Positions 53,574-62,000 of a stretch of 62,000 nucleotides of DNA are shown piece by piece; position 1 is the stretch's first letter; each line of letters opens with the position of its first letter. The stretch is from NCBI GenBank assembly GCA_029204225.1, contig CM055111.1, positions 20,033,003 to 20,095,002 on the forward strand, written 5' to 3'. The notes below the pieces were generated by a model that had not been told where the DNA came from, did no database searches, and worked only from the letters and a program-made list of their open reading frames with translations. The DNA is from Diphasiastrum complanatum. Its lineage: Eukaryota > Streptophyta > Lycopodiopsida > Lycopodiales > Lycopodiaceae. The position numbers were made by a program, and so were the translations under genes.

Positions 53574-54640
53574 TTCCCCACTATTCCTCCCATTCTCTCG
53601 TTCGGACAAACCGTCCTCGCCCCTGTTTCGACAGTTGTTTCTCACACCCCATCTGCTTTGCCAAAGGTTGTCGAGGGCAGCCAACCGCTGCCTGATGATG
53701 CATTTGTACAAACAATTTTTGTAGCATCACTAGATCGGGCTGACCCTACCGCCCTAGATGACATCAGGATAAATGAAAACCTGATCGAAGACAATGACGA
53801 CGGCATTCCACAAGTCGTCGGAGCCGATACAACACAAGCCCCTGCCAGTGCCAGTGTACCAATTGCTCCCACGGATTTAATGACGGAGTACCAGACCCTA
53901 GGAAAATACATCCTGGATGCGGTAGCAGCCAAAGCTATTCTAGAAAACAGGGTACTATAGTTGTCAACAAGTAATACAAAGTTGCAAGCAGACCTCACCA
54001 AGCTGCAGCAAGAGCTGATTCTGGCTCAGCAACACGAACAAGCAGGGCGCCAAGAGATTGCCAAGTTCAGCAGAAGGAGGAGGGCCTAAACAAATATATT
54101 CAAAGCCTCGCCAAAGCGCTGACAGAGGCCTCCACAGAGGTGCGAGAGCTTCAAATTGAAGCATCCCAACGGCTTGTCCCCATCCAGACGCAACTTACAC
54201 TTTTGGAAGCAGAGAACACACCCTTAAGGATAGAGGTTAAAGCCTTACAAGATGAGAAGCTCGTCTGGTTAGCTCAATCTGCACCAGACACAAGGCCGCT
54301 TTCTCAATCAGAGATGAATCTTCTACAACGTTAGGTGCAGATTTATAGCCAAACCCTGAACAACTACCAGGCGGAGTTCAATAAGTATCGGACAAGCGCA
54401 ACGCAAGAGCTCGCCCAGGCCAAGCAATCCCTCAAGGCATGCCAGCAATACATGGAAACAAAGGCCCAGCCCTCCCCCGTGGTAATTCCACCGCCACCTA
54501 ATTTTGACGCGGCACAAGCTAGTACCAGCCAAGATCAGAGCCAGCAGGCAACAGGGGGATTGCAACCAGATCAAGAGTCCGAAGGCCAGGACCAAGGGCA
54601 GATAGATGCGGCCGCTAAGACGCGTGACTAGAGCCAAGGC
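53574..54640 (+). pseudogene. Coiled-coil segment downstream of protease
   Basis: In frame with the protease after one TAG: VVEGSQPLPDDAF, an Ala/Pro linker, ILDAVAAKAILENRVL, then helices LTKLQQELILAQQHEQ, LAKALTEASTEVRELQIEA, LTLLEAENTPLRIEVKALQ and LNNYQAEFNKYRTSATQELA, ending in Pro/Gln-rich sequence. A frame change lies near 54065 and a TAG near 54332. The heptad-like pattern predicts a long coiled coil. Confidence 0.7.
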
Positions 54641-55337
54641 GCAACCACCAGCCAGGGCCCAGCAACATCATCCAGAGGGTCACGAACGATATCTATCAGT
54701 TGGTCTTTCCAAAGACCGAAATCCATGGAGGAGAATATCAATGAATTTTTATCCAAATATCCCCACAAGTCATCAAGAGGCGGCTGGCAGTTTTCATTCT
54801 CAGCTCAGACCATCAAGGGAAAAGAACTGCAAGCCTTACCCGCCCTCCAACCACAACCGGATTGGCACCAACAGTTATTTTAGAGAGACCCTGCGGCCAT
54901 CAGGGCTTACCTGATGAGTCCACAATAGTTACGGGTGAACGCACATTTCCTGCCATGTCCAAGAAGATCCAAATGGGCGGAATGCAGCACTCCTCTGGAC
55001 CAGATCACACTCATCAATTTCAACTGGCCAATCATCAAATCCGAATATGGGTGGACAACGGATGTAGACGCCAAAAGGGCTCTCTCCGCATTCGCCGGTC
55101 ACTATATCGATTGCCCTGATTCCAAAGTTCGCGCGGCCGCCACTTACGCCCGGGACTTGGAATATAAAATGGGATGATTTTTTTCCCTCCATATTTTTTG
55201 ATCCAAATAAGGAGCTCGCTTCCAACAAAGTCAAAGACCAGCTGCTAGTCGCTCGCGTATATTATCGAGCTGCATTCCTTGGTGATCCCTGGATGAAACG
55301 ATTCCAAGCATGGGTGGATCAGGAATGGTTATTAAAA
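54641..55337 (+). pseudogene. Unrecognised C-terminal domain of the RT-less element
   Basis: Continues the coiled-coil frame: RPKSMEENINEFLSKYPH, SFSAQTIKGKELQALP, DPAAIRAYLMSPQ, STPLDQITLINFNWPI, VDAKRALSAFAGHYIDCPD and YARDLEYKM, then one base shifted PNKELASNKVKDQLLVAR, YYRAAFLGDPWMKRFQAW. Rich in Trp and aromatic residues, suggestive of a folded domain of about 220 residues. I recognise no family. Two stops near 54885 and 54916. Confidence 0.55.
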
Positions 55338-56190
55338 TGTGTTGCGAGGGCATGGCATCCTGCGTGTATAAGCCCATGGCCCAATGAGCACACAATTGAA
55401 GTTGTAAATAAAATAAATTGACTTCGGCCTTGTAATCAAAATAAAACTAGAGGCCCAATGTCATTTTTAAACTTAGAGATCACTTTTTAGAGTTGGGTCC
55501 AAATTGGGACTCACATGAATCTTGTGATTTCCAATGTACTTTTTGTGGACCCTTGGATCAAGTTGGGTCCAAGATGAATGGTTAGGATCATTGTGAATAT
55601 TAGCCAATAAGATTGAGAGGCAAGGGCCTTTCCCATTTTATAAAAAGACACCATTTGTACACTATTTCCATGCTTAATGAGAAGGAGGAAACCTCATCAT
55701 TTTTTCCTCATTTGCTATTCACTACTTGCTATTGCTCTTGGTTGTATTTTCTATTGCTTTCTATTTCCATGTTTTATTGTTTGCCATAGTGAATGTTTTT
55801 CCATTAGCAAGCATAAGGAGCATTTGAGCTAACCTCCACCCTCACTCTCTTTCTCTCTCTCTCTCTCTTCTCTTCTCAATCTCTTCTTCTCCATCCCTTC
55901 CCTTCAACCAAAACTATGCTGAATGTTATTGTAGAGGAGTAGAGTTAAAGAGGAGTAGTATAGTGGTGAGTAGAGTTAAGGGAGAAAGTAGGAAATTAAC
56001 TAAAAGTAGCATCTATGCATAGTTAGGCACCTATCTAGTGATCTAACCTTTGTTGACAGGCATAAGGGCTATACTACGAAAGATCTTCGACCCCACATTG
56101 AGACCGTGACAAAATTCTACTATAACATGTCTAGCCACTTTAGGGAAAGGCTGGGACCCTTTTACAGAGGCAACTATATGCTGATTTTTT
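55338..56190 (+). mobile_element. LTR-like block (TGTGTTGCG), right arm
   Basis: Inverted copy of 2091-2930, with TTTTATAAAA near 55637, a (CT)n tract near 55850-55868 and the conserved GTCTAGCCACTTTAGGG region near 56130. It directly follows the RT-less element, so it may be that element's 3' LTR, yet the left arm has the same block without the element. Confidence 0.55.
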
Positions 56191-56720
56191 GCTAATAACC
56201 GAGTTTTAGATGTCGATTTTTTACAGTTTTGAAAAAGAAAATCTCAATATTAGTCCGATTTTCCGTGCAAAAATATCGACTAACAGTGTGGATCCGAAAA
56301 TAAGCATTCTACACACAAGATTGCAATATATCACCGATATAGTGCACCAATGGATGGATGGACCCAAGAGAACCATGTATAAGCATGAAATGAGATAAGA
56401 GAGAGAGAGCGAGAGAGAGAGAGAGAATGTCTCTTTCCACGAGCTACATCCTTTTATAGTAGGTCCAAACCTAATTTCAAACTTTGGTTTCCCTCCATAA
56501 TAAAAACCCTACTATTTATGTGACTATATTCAATGTCTGTACTACTCAAATTTGAATCTACTAAAACTCGTGTACTACACTTTCAAAAAGTGTTTATTCA
56601 AATGAATTTAGACTATTATAACTTTGAAAAGTCAAATTCTAAGTCTAATATGAAAATTGGCCTCAATTGCCAAACATACAAATATGACCAAAATAGCAAA
56701 ACTAATTGAAATTTCTCACA
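56191..56720 (-). mobile_element. Copia LTR U3-promoter fragment, right arm
   Basis: Minus-strand start TGTGAGAAATTTC at 56720, TATA near 56450 and a (GA)n tract at about 56398-56428. Inverted copy of 1540-2090. Confidence 0.6.
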
Positions 56721-57915
56721 TATGGATCAATTTCTCCTGAAGATCCAGATACCAACTTATGTCCAGATTTTAAGTCCATTAGTAATCTTCTCAAATTTGT
56801 ATGTGAAGGAAACAATGGATTACTTGAATATTGTCAAAGGTTGAATGACATTGGCTTGCATGATGCAAATTGTTGAGTCTCAATCAACATTTGCAGTGTG
56901 CTAATGAACAATTGCAATATTATGTGCAACACTCTAGTAATGAAAACATTGCACTCAAGCATGTTATATCGGAGTTGAATACTACAATAACAAGTCTTCA
57001 GAGATCAAAAACCAAGATATGTCAGAATCATTGGAGAAGTTGCGATCCAAAAGTTTAAAATCAATTGTTGATGTGGAAATGATCAAGAAAGACAGTGATG
57101 AAAAGGAAATGAAAAAGAGTAACGAAGAGGAACATTGATGGTTTATCTTTACATAGCTGCAATCAGAAGAAAAGAATTTGGACATTCAAGTATGTTAGAT
57201 TATAAATTTTTTACTTCATTTGTATATTTTTATTTAATTTTGGTTTGTTTCAATTGCATTTTCAATTTTATTGTTGACTAAACATCATATGAGTTTGATA
57301 TGTGTGTTGCAGATCATGCTTGGTTGCAAAGGACTATTTCAAAAATCAATCATGCATTGGAAAATCTTTAAGTCATGTTCCCCCAAGAAAGTCAACAAGA
57401 GAAATGATGGAAAATGATCGATTTCAAAAAATGGAAAATAAAATTACACAGATAGTTTTGAGTAAGAATCAAACTTATTTGGATGCAAATGTGATACAAG
57501 GTGCACGTGATTAGGCTGGAATTAGCAAAATGGTTATCCTAAATTTTTCAGAATAATTCAAGAAGCATTCGCTCAAGTGGAAATTCAGAAAACATATCTT
57601 CCTCGTCCATATCGAGTAACATTAGTAAGAAATTATTCCAACAAGGGAATGTTCAAGGTTGTTGGCCAACCATTTCATATATATGATTTATACAAATTTG
57701 AAAGTGGTGAACTTAAATACAACGATTGCAACAATATCTTCCTTGATGTCGAAAATGTCTTAAAATACATTATTTGATTCTATGAACTACATGACATCAA
57801 ACAAATGGAAAGTTGATTATTGTGATGAAACTAGACAAATCTGGAATCATCAAAGGTCAAAAGCTAGAACGGGTGAGTGTCACTTTGATGAACAAAATAT
57901 CATATACCAATGATA
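56721..57915 (+). pseudogene. Unrecognised intron-containing gene remnant, right-arm copy
   Basis: Exon-like pieces: CPDFKSISNLLKFVCEGNNG near 56770, SLNQHLQCANEQLQYY near 56880, SEIKNQDMSESLEKLRSKS to EEEH-stop near 57000-57138, an AT-rich intron with acceptor TGTTGCAG near 57313, AWLQRTISKINHALENL, NQTYLDANVIQGARD, then the 57577-57777 frame TYLPRPYRVTLVRNYSNKGM, FHIYDLYKFESGELKY, and SNKWKVDYCDETRQIWNHQ near 57800-57850. Frame changes separate most pieces. No known domain recognised; it is a host-like gene structure rather than a transposon polyprotein. Confidence 0.55.
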
Positions 57916-58460
57916 GAAATCTAAATAATCAAGGCTGAAATCAAGTCCTATTAAAGTCACTTACATGTCTTGAAAGTACATCAAGAGGTGTGAGGGAGAT
58001 TAAGTCATTTCTTTGTCCCAAAATAGCCAAGATTGGCAAGATTTGTTTGAAAGTAGATTTCACATCATCTTATCTTCATTTCAACTTTTGAGGGAGTGAT
58101 AGAACTGAGATTATAAGTCCATTTGTTGGATTAGAAATTTAATTTGAGTGAAACACTACAAGTGTGAGACCTTTGTGAGTTTCAAAGTTAATCAAATGTA
58201 TTTCTTGTGTGTAGAATTCACTAGTAAGATGGGATCTATTGGAGCATACCTTCAAAATCTCATCATAAATCAAGGTCTAGATCCTATAAAGGAGGGATCT
58301 CTACTAAATAGACACAACCACTTATTTTGACTCGAGCTAACCTACTTTAGGAGTAGATTGCCACATGGCACTTTGGCCATACATGTGTGGAATCCAATTA
58401 TAGACAAACATGTACAATATGCTACATGGCTACATTTGCCAAAGTTGGCAAATTTTCACA
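57916..58460 (-). mobile_element. 3' LTR of minus-strand copia (lower end uncertain)
   Basis: The minus strand starts TGTGAAAATTTGCC at 58460, right after the RNase H end and a GGAGGAG purine tract. Inner sequence near 58330-58400 matches 3104-3250 in reverse. The LTR end was not located. Confidence 0.6.
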
Positions 58461-59368
58461 CTCCTCCAGGATTAGCGACAAGTGATTGGGATGATTGGTT
58501 GTCACAATAGATGATTGGGATCTCCTCCTTGATGAAATGTAGCTCCACCAATAGCCTTTTGAGCCACAAGACCTCCTTGCATGTTGATGTCAAGGCCTTG
58601 TATTTGGATTCTGTGGAAGATAAGGAGACTGTATCTTGTTTTTTGAAAATCACTATAGGCTCTTAAGCCAATATTAGTCCCTCTATACAATATGCCAAAA
58701 TTTGTAGTAGATGAGATATATCTAAGACCTCTTTTGGCCATCTTCCAATGTGAAACTAAAGGACTTTGCATGAATTGACTTAACTTTCCAACACTGTAAC
58801 TAAGATCAGGTGCAATTATAGTCAAATATATGAAGGAGCCTATAAGGCTTCTATACAAAGTGATGTCCTCAAAGGATGCTTCATCACCATCAATAGATGC
58901 TTCTACATGTTGCTCCATTGGAGTCTCAATGCCTTTACAATTATTTATTCCAAATCTATCTAGGATGGATGTAGCATACTTAGATTGACAAATGAAGCTA
59001 AAATCACATCCTCTAATAACTTCTATTCCTAGAATGAAGCTTAATAGGCCGAGATCTACCATTTTAAACTCTTTTGACAAAGTAATTTTTACATCTCTAA
59101 TTCCATCTAGATCATTACCACTCAAAATAATGTCATCTACATACAATACAAGAATAATGATCTTACCGTCATGAACTCTTATATACAATGATGGATCATA
59201 TGCACTCAGTACAAAATTGATGGACATGAGAAAAGAGTTTAGCCTAGAGGACCATGCTCTAGGTGCTTGCTTGAGCCCATAAAAGCTCTTCTTCAAAAAA
59301 CACACCTTTCCTTCATGCTTTTCCTTGATGAAGCCCTCAGGTTGTCTCATGTAGATCTCTTCCTCCAA
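58461..59368 (-). pseudogene. Copia RT-RNase H fragment
   Basis: MEEEIYMRQPEGFIKEKHEG, FYGLKQAPRAWSSRLNSF, YVDDIILSGND (catalytic box intact), ITLYRSLIGSFIYLTI, PDLSYSVGKLSQFMQ, then a frame shift near 58650 to SLSSTESKYKALTSTCKE and IIYCDNQSSQSLVANP. The upstream polyprotein is missing: the fragment starts 175 bp from a plus-strand copia gag. Confidence 0.9.
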
Positions 59369-59542
59369 ATAATGTAAGCTGAATAAAGGGCCATTGAAGA
59401 TGATCTTTTTGTTGGATTTCCAAGGACATAACCCAATATTTTAATGGCTAGATCCCTCTTAACAAGAAAATCATTTGTTGTTGTTTAAAGGAGTGCTTTG
59501 TGCATTGAAGCAGGTTGAAAGAGAAGATCAGGTCATTGCTAC
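59369..59542 (+). other. Copia leader remnant
   Basis: The last ~110 bp before the gag ATG match the leader at 19586-19690 (minus), with TTGTTGTTNAAAGGAGTGC and CATTGAAGCNGGTTGAAAG. No LTR or PBS is attached. Confidence 0.7.
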
Positions 59543-60895
59543 ATGGCATCCTCAATTGGAGTCATGTTGGAAGCCAATGATAGGCTTACCTCAAGTAACT
59601 ATTTATTATGGAAAGTGAGGATGGTGTCACTTCTTGAGATGAATGATGTTTTGGATATTGTTGTAGGTTTGGAGGAGAGACCAGCAACACAACAAGATCA
59701 ATTGAGGTATGACAAGAGGGCCAAGAAGGCTCTACACATGATAAAGATGAATGTTACCAATGAACTTCTCAAGGAAGTTGGTAAGTGCACATCATCTTTG
59801 GAAGTTCGGAATTCATTGAAGAAGCTTTATGAATCCAAGTCTACTTCTAGAGTGTTGACTCTAAGAAGGCAAATCTTTTCTTGTTTGCAAAAGAATGAAG
59901 AAAGTCCAAGTACTTTTGTTTTGAGAATGAAAGCATTGAATGATGAGTTGGCTTGCATAGATGAAAGCATTAAGGAAGGAGAACTTATTCAAGTGATTCT
60001 TAATGGCTTGTTGGATGCTCATGCTAACATTGTTCAAAGTATTGCTATTCAAAAGAGTTTGCCAAGTTTGATGGATCTTCAAGAGATCTTGATCAATGAG
60101 GAATATAGGCTTCAAGCAAGAGGTGGATCTACATCGACACTTCAAGAGGATGCTATGTTCACAAAGGGCAAATTCAAGGGCAAAACCAAAAGCAAGTGGT
60201 CTAAAGGGCAAGATCAAGTGGATGCTTCTTCAAGTGGCAAAAAGAATGATAGATCAAAGCTCAAGTGCTTCTATTGTGGCATCAAAGGACACTTTGCAAG
60301 TGAGTGCTACAAGAAGAAGAGAGATCAAGGAGACAAGCAAGGTAATCTTACTCTTGATGAGGATGGTTTGGATGTGCAAGATGCAAATGATGATGCTTTT
60401 GTGATGTCTTCATGTATGCTTGTTAATGATGGAGATCTAGATCCTTGGTGGATTGATAGTGGAGCAAGTTTGCACATGACCTTTCACAAAGAGTACTTCA
60501 CTTCTTTGTTGGCATATGGAGATGACAAGAGGGTGATCTACACGGCCAATGATGGTGAGTGTGCAATCAAAGGGATTGGCACAATTCCTATTTCTCTCTC
60601 TACAAATAGGAGTGTTCATTTGGAGGATGTCTTGTTTATTCCATCTATTACCAAGAATTTGCTCAGTGTGAGTCAAATGCTAAGTAACGGCCTCAAGGTG
60701 GAGTTTGATGGAGATGCTTGTTTGATCAAAAGGAAGGATGTCTTGATTGGAAAAGGTAAAGGCAAGGGAAGTTGTTCAAACTTGATGCTTGTGTTATTGC
60801 TAACCAAGTTGGATGTGTTGCAAGGGAGCAAATTTCTATTCAAGAGGTTTGGCACAAAAGGATGGGACACCTCAACTTCAAGTCATTGGAGTTAA
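59543..60895 (+). pseudogene. Copia gag-protease, frame-broken before integrase
   Basis: Gag start as in 19585; KALHMIKMNVTNELLKEVGK, RVLTLRRQIFSCLQ, CCHC knuckle CFYCGIKGHFASEC near residue 244, protease WWIDSGASLHMT near residue 301, SITKNLLSVSQML. A one-base shift near 60770 diverts the last ~40 residues. It is a sister family of the young element at 31683. Confidence 0.92.
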
Positions 60896-61508
60896 TGGCA
60901 AGGAAGAAGGTTGTGATTGGTCTTCCAAGTTCCTTAAGTAATGACAAGCATGTTTGTGAGTCTTGTGCTTTGTCTAAGTCACATAGACTACCTTATACTA
61001 GATCTACAAAGCCTTTTCAGCTTGTACATTCGGATATTCATGGATTTACTACAATTAGCAATAGTGGAGCTAAGATGTATGTAACATTCATTGATGATTT
61101 TAGTAGATTTTGTTGGATCTATCTACTAAAGAGCAAGGATGAAGTGTATGATGTCTTTGTCAAGTTCAAGAATGCAAGGGAGGACCAATTCTCCACAAAG
61201 ATCAAGTGCTTGAGAGGTGACAATGGTGGTGAGTACATATCTAACAAGTTCAAGGCCTTTTGTGAAGAGCATGGGATCAAGAGGGAGTATACAACATCAA
61301 GGCCCCACAACAAAATGGAGTGGCTGAAAGGAAGAATAGAACTTTATGTGAAAGTGCTAAAGCTATGAGGTTAAGTGCTAATCTTGACAAACCATTTTGG
61401 GATCAAGCTTTGTTGTGTGCCAATTTCTTGTGCAATAGGTGGCCGAGTGCTTTTTTGGATGGAAGGACACCTTTTGAGATGCTATTCAAGAGGAGGTTGG
61501 GTGTATGA
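60772..61508 (+). pseudogene. Copia integrase (two frames)
   Basis: FKLDACVIANQVGC, HKRMGHLNFKSLELM, CESCALSKSHRLP (zinc site), LVHSDIHGF and RGDNGGEYISNKF (catalytic Asp), then after a shift near 61310 AERKNRTLCESAKAMRL (Glu), KPFWDQALLCANFLCNRW and GRTPFEMLFKRRLGV. The frame stops at 61508 where the polyprotein has a large internal deletion. Confidence 0.92.
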
Positions 61509-62000
61509 GGGATCATCACCTAATCTTTTTGGATTTTTAGATTTGGACTATGCTGGAGATATAATGGATAGGAAATCCATTAGTTCTTTTTGTATTTTCA
61601 TAGGTGATGGAGCTATATCATGGATGTCAAAGAAACAAGCCACTATCTCATTGTCATCTAGTGAGGCCGAGTACAAAGCTCTTACACATTGCACAAAGGA
61701 GATGGTATGGATCAAGAGGATGATCAAGGATCTTCACTTGCTGGATTTTTCAGAGAGCTCAATCATCTTTTGTGACAATCAATCAGCCCAAAGAATGGCA
61801 TCCAATCCTATATTTCATGCTAGGAGCAAGCATATTGAGATACAATATCATTTTGTGAGGGAGCGAGTCATTGCAAAGGAGGTGGAGCTTCAACACGTGT
61901 CTTCAAGGGAATGTGTAGCTGATATCTTCACCAAAGCATTGGGCAAAGACTTGTTCATGAAGCACAGGACTTCACTTGGAGTATTATCAAAGTCTATGCT
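61503..62000 (+). pseudogene. Copia RNase H, continues past window end
   Basis: Directly after the integrase: EGSSPNLFGFLDLDYAGD, WMSKKQATISLSSSEAEYK (Glu), IIFCDNQSAQRMASNP, FHARSKHIEIQYHFVRE and VADIFTKALGKDL. The linker, whole RT and RNase H start (about 1.2 kb by comparison with 33780-35090) are missing. The fragment remains open to the end of the window. Confidence 0.9.

Larger units (their letters stand above)
50909..55337 (+). mobile_element. RT-less gag-protease element with coiled-coil and unknown C-terminal domain
   Basis: A long coding array in nearly one direction: gag with several zinc-knuckle motifs (50913-52038), aspartic protease (52197-53573), coiled coil (53574-54640) and an unrecognised C-terminal domain (54641-55337), followed directly by an LTR-like start at 55338. 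No RT, RNase H or integrase motif is seen. This looks like a non-autonomous gypsy-type element or one whose pol was replaced. Its 5' end is truncated in the tandem array. GC content is higher than its neighbours. Confidence 0.7.

Noticed and set aside
54608-55140. Two NotI-type GCGGCCGC sites and an adjacent ACGCGT, suggesting vector sequence
   Set aside because: Both lie inside continuous coding of the gag-protease element and no vector backbone is seen.

Overview
The window looks like repeat-dense nuclear DNA of a land plant. The evidence is AT-rich sequence, many Ty1/copia elements primed by an initiator-Met-like site (TGGTATCAGAGC), a Ty3/gypsy element with a chromodomain-like tail, a LINE scrap, AT-rich introns with GT/AG borders, and no operon structure. 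The coding style would fit a large-genome seed-free plant or gymnosperm, but the sequence alone does not decide the lineage. I found no rRNA, tRNA or intact host gene.

Layout. 0.3-3.0 kb: an unrecognised intron-containing gene remnant (minus) and two LTR-like blocks. 4.8-5.1 kb: a lone TATA box and a short GC-richer ORF. 5.4-6.65 kb: a degenerate ~285-bp tandem array. 6.7-9.65 kb: copia fragments in both orientations and a LINE RT piece. 10.5-15.3 kb: a decayed copia element split by a complete but internally deleted copia insertion (11171-14404, 5-bp duplication GATGA). 15.5-18.6 kb: a minus-strand gypsy chromovirus. 19.0-20.8 kb: 5' LTR, leader and gag of another copia (minus). 20.8-24.2 kb: 2.85 near-identical copies of a 1.19-kb repeat carrying part of an unrecognised acidic/coiled-coil gene. 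25.1-27.8 kb: a multi-exon SET-domain gene remnant (minus). 28.3-28.7 kb: two terminal exons of another unknown gene (plus). 29.86-36.29 kb: a young full-length copia element (LTRs ~99% identical, duplication CACAG) that split a minus-strand coiled-coil ORF. 37.0-40.8 kb: more copia (plus). 40.8-49.2 kb: copia elements on the minus strand. 49.9-50.9 kb: a second ~285-bp array. 50.9-55.3 kb: an unusual gag-protease-coiled-coil-unknown-domain element with no RT. 55.3-57.9 kb: inverted copy of the first 3 kb. 58.0-62.0 kb: copia fragments in head-to-head arrangement.

Large-scale structure. Five blocks in the left 11 kb (unknown gene plus LTR pair, tandem array, copia RH/IN fragment, copia IN fragment, copia gag/protease with an LTR inserted at one exact site) recur in reverse order and opposite strand between 40.8 and 57.9 kb. 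The window therefore appears to be two arms of an old inverted duplication, later remodelled by deletions and insertions.

Gene interplay. Most coding sequence is retrotransposon gag (coat), protease, integrase, RT and RNase H, nearly all broken. The non-transposon interest lies in the central 20.8-28.7 kb island (SET-domain gene, acidic tandemly duplicated gene, acidic-tailed gene) and in the RT-less element at 50.9-55.3 kb.
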